Position numbers and translations under genes: made by a program. The notes under the pieces were generated by a model. The model was not told the DNA's origin. It saw nothing but the letters and a program-made list of their open reading frames with translations, and did not search any database. From Thermoprotei archaeon (GTDB lineage: Archaea > Thermoproteota > Methanomethylicia > Nezhaarchaeales > WYZ-LMO8), in NCBI GenBank assembly GCA_003649565.1, contig QMSF01000080.1, positions 1-5,334 on the forward strand: a DNA stretch of 5,334 nucleotides. The letters run 5' to 3'. Within the stretch, counting starts at the first letter, position 1; each line of letters starts with the position of its first letter. This document shows, piece after piece, positions 1 through 4,877 of this stretch.

Positions 1-588
1 GTCGTAGCATCGTGGTGGGATCATGGTTACTGGATAGCGATCGTTGGCAATAGAACATCGGTCTGCGATAACTCAACAATTAATGGAACTCAGATAAGGT
101 TAATAGCACGTGCCTTTTTATCCAATGAAACTGAAGCATTAAAGATATTTAAAAAGCTAGGAGTTACACATGTCGTTGTACATGGAATCTTCTACGATTT
201 AGGCTCGGCCTTAGGTTTATCCATACCACTATGGATCTCCTGGGGCCATGATTATGTTGCCATAAGCTACTCGGCCATGGCTAGCATCGCTGGCTTCAAT
301 GCAAGTGACTATGTAGTCTTAGATAACTTCGGTGTTTTACCTCAAATGGTACCTGTACCTAAAGGACCTAAAGCCGCTGAAACAACACTTTACAGATTGC
401 TCTACTATCCTATTGATAATAGAGTATTCTACTTAAAAGATCTTAATATAACTCGAGCTGAAGGTGGAGGTTACAGGGTAGACTACAGCCTATTGAAGAT
501 ACCAAGACCTCAACACTTCAAGTTACTTTATGCAAGTGAACCAAACCACTACGTGCTAGTATACAAAGTATTATACAATGAAAATTAG
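1..588 (+). CDS. aglB: Oligosaccharyltransferase STT3/AglB, C-terminal part (5' partial)
   Basis: This is the catalytic subunit of archaeal N-glycosylation. It moves a lipid-linked glycan onto Asn of N-x-S/T sequons on the outer face of the membrane. The frame is open from base 1 to a TAG stop at 586-588, giving 195 visible residues. Residues 4-11 read SWWDHGYW, the family's WWDxG sequon-recognition motif, here with His where Tyr is usual. It is followed by the conserved NRT...DNSTINGTQ stretch (residues 17-31) and an alpha/beta segment with ETEALKIFKKLGVTHVVV (43-60). The N-terminal multi-membrane domain lies before the window, and I see no membrane segment in the visible part. An internal ATG at 277 is not the start, because family similarity runs well upstream of it. 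The short tail after WWDxG suggests a compact AglB lacking large accessory domains. The gene converges on nop10 with 2 bp between the stops. Family assignment is firm; the substrate glycan is unknown. Confidence 0.93.
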   Translation, partial: VVASWWDHGYWIAIVGNRTSVCDNSTINGTQIRLIARAFLSNETEALKIFKKLGVTHVVVHGIFYDLGSALGLSIPLWISWGHDYVAISYSAMASIAGFNASDYVVLDNFGVLPQMVPVPKGPKAAETTLYRLLYYPIDNRVFYLKDLNITRAEGGGYRVDYSLLKIPRPQHFKLLYASEPNHYVLVYKVLYNEN

Positions 589-590
589 CT

Positions 591-755
591 TTATCTCCCA
601 TTTAATTTGGCCTTAAGTCTATATATTACGTACTTATCATAAGGTGAATATCTAGGTGGATGAGGGTTTTTTAATTCTCCACCACAATAAGGGCATTTAT
701 CATGTTGTAGTGTATACCTTCTACACTTTATGCACTTCATAAGGAGGCTCTTCAC
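591..755 (-). CDS. nop10: H/ACA RNP protein Nop10
   Basis: Nop10 is a small core protein of H/ACA RNPs. It binds the pseudouridine synthase Cbf5 and helps guide RNAs direct pseudouridylation of rRNA. The product is 54 residues, usual for the archaeal family. It has an N-terminal zinc ribbon with ligands C8, C11, C21 and C24 (KCIKC...KCPYCG), the RRYTL strand (12-16), and the signature HPPRYSPYDKY (32-42), where most members have HPPRFSP. I chose the GTG at 753-755 because it gives the short hydrophobic strand before the first CxxC seen in homologues, and because GTGAGG lies 9 nt upstream. The ATG at 738-740 would give 49 residues and start right at the zinc ribbon. The gene begins 11 nt after the aIF2-alpha stop and is the last gene of the minus-strand array. 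The function fits the neighbouring translation genes. The family call rests on clear motifs; only the start is uncertain. Confidence 0.93.
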   Translation of the reverse strand: MKSLLMKCIKCRRYTLQHDKCPYCGGELKNPHPPRYSPYDKYVIYRLKAKLNGR

Positions 756-764
756 TTTATTAAC

Positions 765-770
765 CCTCAC
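765..770 (-). promoter_or_regulatory. Ribosome binding site of nop10, built into the aIF2-alpha stop
   Basis: The minus strand reads GTGAGG here, nine bases before the GTG at 755. The TGA stop of the aIF2-alpha gene (767-769) lies inside the motif. The spacing supports the GTG start over the ATG at 740, which has only a weaker GAAGAG ahead of it. Confidence 0.6.
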
Positions 771-1567
771 TTCTTAGGTTCTTCAAGCATTTTTCCATAA
801 CCGCCCTCTTTAGTTATTACATCTAAAGCTACGCTAGCAACTTCTTTTAGCAAGTTCTTAAGATGCTTATAGTCCTCCGCCACACCATCAATTCTATATT
901 TTGGAGCGCCATCAGCATATATCTTAATTTGATATCCCTTGGACTTCGCATAATTGAGAGCTTCTAATAATGCTTTCTTTATGACGTCAATTCCATTAGG
1001 CTTATAACACCTCAACTCTAATGCCATGGAGAGTTTAACTAAAGGTATTTCTATATGTTCTTTAACTATTTCAGCTAGTGCTTCTGCCCATTCTTTACTA
1101 ATGCTAGCTGCAAGTAAAGCATCTACTCCTTTCCTAGCCGCTTCTTCTAAGCCAGCATAAATCTCGCCGTAATGATCCTCAAGCTTCCAACCAGCTTCAT
1201 TATAAGCATCGTCGAGAGTTTTACCTAGCTTCTTAGCAGCAAAGTCCAATAATACCTCAGCTTTCTTTGCCCTTTTCCATTCGAGAATTTTTCTTTCTCT
1301 TTCTACGTCAGCTACTCTTTTTAATGAAAGGTCTATATGGCCTTTTGCGGTGTCTACTCTAATGACTTTAAATGCTGTTTTCTGTCCTTCACGTATTACG
1401 TCTCTTATATTGTGAAACCAGGATGAGGATACTTCATTTAATGGTACATAGGCTTTTTTCCCGCCATACTCATCAAGAGTTATGTAAGCACCTTTATCGA
1501 ATACTTGTACCACTGTTCCAATGACTATCTCACCTTGCAGTGGCCACTCCCTTCTCTTTTTAACCAT
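767..1567 (-). CDS. eif2a: Translation initiation factor aIF2 subunit alpha
   Basis: This is the alpha subunit of the heterotrimeric factor that brings initiator Met-tRNA to the small ribosomal subunit. The product is 266 residues, the normal archaeal length. Residues about 8-85 form an S1-type OB fold (GEIVIGTVVQVFDKGAYI, ending GHIDLSLKRV at 76-85). A helical middle domain (about 86-170) follows, then a C-terminal alpha/beta domain (about 172-266) that contacts the gamma subunit and tRNA. Ser47 aligns with the regulatory Ser51 of eukaryotic eIF2-alpha and sits in a run of three serines. The frame also allows a GTG start at 1576, but that codon lies inside the AAGGTGA ribosome-binding motif, so I start at the ATG at 1567. 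Upstream is rps27e, whose stop is 15 nt before this start; downstream is nop10. The same order of eL42, eS27, aIF2-alpha and Nop10 is well known in archaea. Confidence 0.95.
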   Translation of the reverse strand: MVKKRREWPLQGEIVIGTVVQVFDKGAYITLDEYGGKKAYVPLNEVSSSWFHNIRDVIREGQKTAFKVIRVDTAKGHIDLSLKRVADVERERKILEWKRAKKAEVLLDFAAKKLGKTLDDAYNEAGWKLEDHYGEIYAGLEEAARKGVDALLAASISKEWAEALAEIVKEHIEIPLVKLSMALELRCYKPNGIDVIKKALLEALNYAKSKGYQIKIYADGAPKYRIDGVAEDYKHLKNLLKEVASVALDVITKEGGYGKMLEEPKK

Positions 1568-1572
1568 AATGT

Positions 1573-1578
1573 TCACCT
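1573..1578 (-). promoter_or_regulatory. Ribosome binding site of the aIF2-alpha gene
   Basis: AGGTGA on the minus strand sits five bases before the ATG at 1567. It overlaps the alternative in-frame GTG at 1574-1576, which argues that the GTG is part of the binding site and not the start codon. Confidence 0.65.
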
Positions 1579-1582
1579 TTAG

Positions 1583-1783
1583 CTATCCGAATTCACCGAT
1601 CTTCTTTGCCTCTATCTTTGCTTTGCCGCCAGTAGGAGTAGCTAGAAGTTTACCGCATACAAAGCAATGAACATAGGTTGAAGCATGGCTAAATATTATT
1701 TGCGTGTTGCCACAGTCAGGACACCTAACATAATAAAACTTTGACTTAGGCATTGGTACAAGCTCTTTTCGTTTCTTGCCCAT
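1583..1783 (-). CDS. rps27e: Small ribosomal subunit protein eS27 (S27e)
   Basis: A zinc-ribbon protein of the 30S subunit, shared by archaea and eukaryotes. The 66 residues match the family length. A basic N-terminus ([15 protein letters not shown]) precedes the zinc ribbon with C21-x2-C24 and C40-x2-C43. The typical core is [20 protein letters not shown], followed by [19 protein letters not shown]. The ATG at 1783 is nine bases after GGTGA; starting at the second Met (residue 11) would lose the conserved basic lead. The gene is 9 nt after the rpl44e stop and 15 nt before the aIF2-alpha start. Such tight packing implies co-translation on one message with eL42. Nothing appears unusual in the protein itself. 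Confidence 0.96.
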   Translation of the reverse strand: MGKKRKELVPMPKSKFYYVRCPDCGNTQIIFSHASTYVHCFVCGKLLATPTGGKAKIEAKKIGEFG

Positions 1784-1792
1784 TCTTCTATG

Positions 1793-1799
1793 TCACCCC
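1793..1799 (-). promoter_or_regulatory. Ribosome binding site of rps27e, overlapping the rpl44e stop
   Basis: GGGGTGA on the minus strand ends with the TGA stop of rpl44e (1793-1795). It stands nine bases before the ATG of rps27e. Confidence 0.6.
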
Positions 1800-2083
1800 T
1801 TGACGGCTTCCACGAGCTCTATCTTCTTGAGCCTTATGCCCTTTCTATGCATTGTGTAACCGCACTTCTTGCATATCAATTTTAACACTTGTTTCTTAGT
1901 GACCTTAGCGAATCTCTTCTGCTCAGGTTTTCTTTTGCTTCCATAACCTTTTTTCTTTCTAGCGTATCTTCTCTCTCCTTCAGCCAAAGACCTTCTCTTA
2001 CCTGCCTTATATAGCGTCACAGTATGTGGAGTATGAGTTTTGCACTTTGGGCAATATGTATTTATCACTTTTGGCACTTTCAT
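1793..2083 (-). CDS. rpl44e: Large ribosomal subunit protein eL42 (L44e)
   Basis: A zinc-binding 50S protein that lies near the ribosomal E site; eukaryotic homologues were long called L44e or L36a. The product is 96 residues with the expected layout. An N-terminal CPKC knuckle (C11, C14) in [21 protein letters not shown] comes first. A long, very basic middle with [16 protein letters not shown] (38-53) follows, then the closing CKKCGY knuckle (C71, C74) in the second half. The ATG at 2083 has AGGTGA seven bases upstream and there is no better start. The gene follows the GINS gene by 7 nt and leads rps27e by 9 nt. It marks the switch from replication to translation genes within the array. Confidence 0.96.
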   Translation of the reverse strand: MKVPKVINTYCPKCKTHTPHTVTLYKAGKRRSLAEGERRYARKKKGYGSKRKPEQKRFAKVTKKQVLKLICKKCGYTMHRKGIRLKKIELVEAVKG

Positions 2084-2090
2084 CTTCTTT

Positions 2091-2096
2091 TCACCT
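2091..2096 (-). promoter_or_regulatory. Ribosome binding site of rpl44e, overlapping the GINS stop
   Basis: AGGTGA on the minus strand includes the TGA stop of the GINS gene (2091-2093). It is seven bases before the ATG at 2083. This is the best match to the archaeal 16S tail seen at any stop/start junction here. Confidence 0.65.
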
Positions 2097-2606
2097 TACG
2101 TTTATTTCTTCTGCTAAACCCAGATTGATGAGCAATCTACCTGTCTGCTTATTTATAAAGATTACATCTTCTGCTTCAAGCTCAGGAAGATTAAGCTTTT
2201 TAACCAGTGCTTCTTCTAGCTTAGTCTTTATCATAAGTAACATCTTACCTTCATCTTCATGTATTTGTACTTTCTCCATGTCTATCGCAAGATCTAATGC
2301 TTCCCTCATCTTTTCATAGTAAAATACCTCTTCTGGAGGTAACACATCGGGATTTATGACTTCACCCTCTAACATGCTCTTTACAGCCTTCTTAAGCCTA
2401 ATATCTCTAAGTTTTTTGAGGCATTTTTCTATGACCTTTACTTCCTCTTCCCATACTTTACGTTGTAGAGGATTAACTTCATTATTCACTCTAATCTTCA
2501 ATGATTGAATATAGCTTAATGCAGCATCATAGAAATTCTTAGGTATAAATTGGAGTTTGCTTGTGCTCACTTCTCGCATGAGCATGTTAAATACCTCTCT
2601 TAGCAT
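2091..2606 (-). CDS. gins15: GINS complex subunit, Gins15/Gins51 type (Sld5/Psf1 family)
   Basis: GINS bridges the MCM helicase with other fork proteins and, in archaea, interacts with primase and GAN/Cdc45. The 171-residue product begins with a helical A-domain ([20 protein letters not shown], then [16 protein letters not shown]). A charged helical segment rich in Lys and Glu follows. The end (143-171) resembles the small B-domain, with [23 protein letters not shown]. The A-then-B order is that of the Gins51/15 class, not Gins23. The open frame extends to a TTG at 2624, but AGGAGG at 2616-2621 lies 9 nt before the ATG at 2606, so I chose that ATG. The gene starts 4 nt after the priS stop, and the pairing priS-GINS is common in archaea. 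The similarity is moderate in the middle, but context and both ends support the call. Its partner Gins23, if present, is outside this window. Confidence 0.87.
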   Translation of the reverse strand: MLREVFNMLMREVSTSKLQFIPKNFYDAALSYIQSLKIRVNNEVNPLQRKVWEEEVKVIEKCLKKLRDIRLKKAVKSMLEGEVINPDVLPPEEVFYYEKMREALDLAIDMEKVQIHEDEGKMLLMIKTKLEEALVKKLNLPELEAEDVIFINKQTGRLLINLGLAEEINVR

Positions 2607-2610
2607 AGTA

Positions 2611-3840
2611 CTAGCCCTCCTCAATGTTAATTACAGCATTATCTGAACAAATCAGATACATGGCCAGTCCTAAGGGAACCTCAACAACCTCATCTTTGTA
2701 AGGGCCCCATTCCTCATCCAGGAATGTTATCTTAGGCATTTCTATGATTTTTACCTTAATTTCTCCTTTCTTAAAAGCTACAGCATGTTTGTAAGGGTCA
2801 AATTCCTCTAAATCTTTAGTTCTCATTTTAAGCACTATTAACCCTGTTCCTCCATGAAGTGTTTCAGGCAATCTTATCAATCTCTTAATATCTGTAGTTA
2901 CTCGTTCATCGATTTCACAGCGCTTATTAACTATCGCCTTTTCAGCAGCTTTAAGCCATATTCTACGAGCCTCACCCTCCAAAACCCAATAATCCTTAGC
3001 CTCTTCTAATCCTGAGAGAATTTGTCTTACAATATTCTCGATTTTAGATGTCTTCTTAAAGTCGAGAATTTCCGCTATCTTTTGAGGTTCATGGAAATTC
3101 AAAATTTCGTAGACTCCTTTTGCAATTCTTCCAGACCAGCCATAAGCGTTTAATGGAGGTACCAGCAGTTTTCTCTTCTTTTTTTCTTGTAGTGTCAAAC
3201 CTATACCCTTTATGTAGTCGACTATTTCTCTTCTAGCCCTTTGGTCTAACTCCTTTACAACATCATTCTCTACATGTATGTGAAAACCTCTTCTTCCTGA
3301 GAACACTATCTCTATCTCTGTAGGCGAAAATCCAAAATCATTTATCAAGAAATCCTCAACAAGCTTAATGGCCTCTTCCTTGGCAATATCAATGCATTTC
3401 TCACAAAACCATGTTTTACTTTCAATTCTCTTACTCGAACATGATGGACAAGCTTCGGGAGCCATACCTTTGCCGTTAAAGCCACATTCAAGGCATAACC
3501 ATTTGTCGTGGTTCTCTTTGCAAGGAGTGTATATGTGGTCGACATCTATATCAAATATTAAGTCCGCTCCTATCCACTCCTTGGCATCCATGTCTGGTGC
3601 TGATGGTTGAAGATAATAAGCTGACGAATAAAAGGCGTGTAAAGGAGCATTTTTAGCTAAGAATTCCTTCATTTCATCCCAATCTTCAAAGGATTTATGA
3701 CGTATCATATCTCCTTTTTTAGACAACATAAAGGCATATTCTCTTCTATCATACTCCTTTGGAGGTTCTCCTCTCCATTTAAGATAGTAGCTCTTAAACA
3801 TTCTCTTCACGTAATCTTCATTGCTTAGCTCTTTTTTCAT
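2611..3840 (-). CDS. priS: DNA primase small (catalytic) subunit PriS
   Basis: This is the polymerase subunit of the archaeal/eukaryotic primase, which makes primers at the fork. The 409-residue product carries the three acidic residues of the family: D97 and D99 in ADLIFDIDVDH (92-102) and D311 in IDERVTTDIKRLIRLP. It also has the nucleotide-binding SGRRGFHIHV (181-190) and LPETLHGGTGL (324-334). Between the first two motifs sits a zinc insert (about 107-149) with C107, H111, C116, C119, C131, C134, C146 and C149, enough for two metal sites. The length is larger than typical euryarchaeal PriS, which I infer is partly due to this insert. The ATG at 3840 lies inside the end of priL (23-nt overlap), with GAGG ten bases upstream. 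The GINS gene follows 4 nt downstream. Loss of any catalytic residue is not seen, so the enzyme should be active. Confidence 0.95.
   Translation of the reverse strand: MKKELSNEDYVKRMFKSYYLKWRGEPPKEYDRREYAFMLSKKGDMIRHKSFEDWDEMKEFLAKNAPLHAFYSSAYYLQPSAPDMDAKEWIGADLIFDIDVDHIYTPCKENHDKWLCLECGFNGKGMAPEACPSCSSKRIESKTWFCEKCIDIAKEEAIKLVEDFLINDFGFSPTEIEIVFSGRRGFHIHVENDVVKELDQRARREIVDYIKGIGLTLQEKKKRKLLVPPLNAYGWSGRIAKGVYEILNFHEPQKIAEILDFKKTSKIENIVRQILSGLEEAKDYWVLEGEARRIWLKAAEKAIVNKRCEIDERVTTDIKRLIRLPETLHGGTGLIVLKMRTKDLEEFDPYKHAVAFKKGEIKVKIIEMPKITFLDEEWGPYKDEVVEVPLGLAMYLICSDNAVINIEEG
2616..2621 (-). promoter_or_regulatory. Ribosome binding site that fixes the GINS start
   Basis: A full AGGAGG on the minus strand lies inside the last codons of priS, nine bases before the ATG at 2606. 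A longer frame starting at TTG 2624 would place the motif inside the coding region, so it is less likely. Confidence 0.65.
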
Positions 3841-4867
3841 GGCGCATCTTCCTCATAAGCCTCAACTTGTGGCTATAGTAGGTAAGCGGGTGCTTTACTT
3901 TGAGGCAAAGTTCGTCTCCTGATGGACAAAGATTGAAGGTTCTTAAAGTCGCACAGCTTGGAGGGATATATCTTATTCTCGAGCCTATCTCACCAGCTAC
4001 ATGTCTTAAATGATACATTGTCTTATTTTCATCAAAATCAGGTAATTTACGAAATATGTCTATTATCTCTTCAGGTCGCTTACCCACTGAGATCAGAAAT
4101 GTCGCGAGAGTGAATCGAGCCATGTGAGGAAGGTTCTTTCCTTCATTAGCCTCCTCTAATAACTTTAAAATACAAGGCGGGAAGGCTGATGGATTATATT
4201 CACTAATTGAAATTGAAGCTGTTACTTCAACTTTAGGTAGAACTGCTTCAATTTCCTTGTTTAATTCTTCGATGATGGGCTTTATGCGATCTGGTACGTA
4301 TATCTCATCTCTCTTATTCACTTTTTCTATTATCCTCTCTCTATAAGCTTCCGCTATAAGTCTACAAAGATCTCTCTTTGTTACTTCGACATAACCTCCT
4401 CTTAATTTTCTATTAACAAGCTTCCAGTAAGGGTCTAGAATACTAATTGATGCCCTGAGATATTCGTCAAACCTAAGAAGAATATTATCTCCATCTTTCT
4501 TAAGATGCCACTTAAAGCCGTCTATGGCTAAAAATAGAATTTTATCGACTTCTTCATTTACCATATTGAAAAATACTCTATTCTTCTCTGCTTCAGCATA
4601 TAAGTTAAATAACTTGGTATTGTTGATGGCCTTTATGAGTAACAAAGCCACAGGGTGAGAGAGTATTTCAACGTCAAGATCCTTCTTGTATACCGAAGTT
4701 ATTCTAGAATATATTGCTTCTCTAATCCTCTCAATGCTTCTGTGGAGTATTTCTGAGTCAGATGATAATATGGAGTCAATGCCTAAATTAGCTTCTAGCT
4801 CCTCCACTATCTTCGCGGCTAAACTGGTAAATGGATATATGGCTGCATCTAATTTAGAAAGAATCAT
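3818..4867 (-). CDS. priL: DNA primase large subunit PriL (iron-sulfur)
   Basis: This is the regulatory partner of PriS; it helps start and count the primer and carries a [4Fe-4S] cluster. The product is 349 residues. The N-terminal helical part (1-210) is poorly conserved by eye but contains HPVALLLIKAI (71-81), matching the PriS-contact region of the family. The C-terminal domain has the four expected cluster cysteines: C232 (FPPCILKLLEE), C305 (PPSC), C314 (NLCP) and C321. They are spaced as in the family, with SAFPPCI and HLRHVAGEIG between or near them. The protein ends in a basic tail (HKLRLMRKMRHEKRAKQ). The ATG at 4867 is the only plausible start, since an in-frame stop lies shortly upstream. 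No strong ribosome-binding motif precedes it, suggesting coupling to pcn translation. It overlaps priS by 23 nt. Confidence 0.94.
   Translation of the reverse strand: MILSKLDAAIYPFTSLAAKIVEELEANLGIDSILSSDSEILHRSIERIREAIYSRITSVYKKDLDVEILSHPVALLLIKAINNTKLFNLYAEAEKNRVFFNMVNEEVDKILFLAIDGFKWHLKKDGDNILLRFDEYLRASISILDPYWKLVNRKLRGGYVEVTKRDLCRLIAEAYRERIIEKVNKRDEIYVPDRIKPIIEELNKEIEAVLPKVEVTASISISEYNPSAFPPCILKLLEEANEGKNLPHMARFTLATFLISVGKRPEEIIDIFRKLPDFDENKTMYHLRHVAGEIGSRIRYIPPSCATLRTFNLCPSGDELCLKVKHPLTYYSHKLRLMRKMRHEKRAKQ
3851..3854 (-). promoter_or_regulatory. Probable ribosome binding site of priS inside priL
   Basis: GAGG on the minus strand, within GAGGAAG, sits ten bases before the ATG of priS and inside the last codons of priL. 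It is short, and reinitiation after priL translation may matter as much. Confidence 0.4.
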
Positions 4868-4877
4868 GGTGTTACCA

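Noticed and set aside
1565..1576. GTG at 1574-1576 as start of the aIF2-alpha gene
   Set aside because: It falls inside the AAGGTGA ribosome-binding motif, and the ATG three codons on has proper spacing and fits the family's N-terminus.
2000..2020. TATA-like stretch (TATATAAGG on the minus strand) within rpl44e
   Set aside because: It encodes conserved eL42 residues, is about 220 nt from the next start, and has no clear BRE; chance in AT-rich coding sequence is the simpler reading.
2026..2319. Plus-strand open frame of 97 codons across the rpl44e/GINS junction
   Set aside because: It is antisense to two well-supported genes, its product is Ser-rich low-complexity as expected from the reverse of Lys/Glu-rich codons, and it has no recognisable domain.
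2604..2624. TTG at 2622-2624 as start of the GINS gene
   Set aside because: The AGGAGG motif would then be coding, and family members begin close to the MLRE sequence at the ATG at 2606.
3345..3610. Open frames on both strands inside priS (3345-3545 minus, 3368-3610 plus)
   Set aside because: They lie in other frames of the strongly conserved PriS zinc region; their products look like no known family and have no supporting ribosome-binding context.
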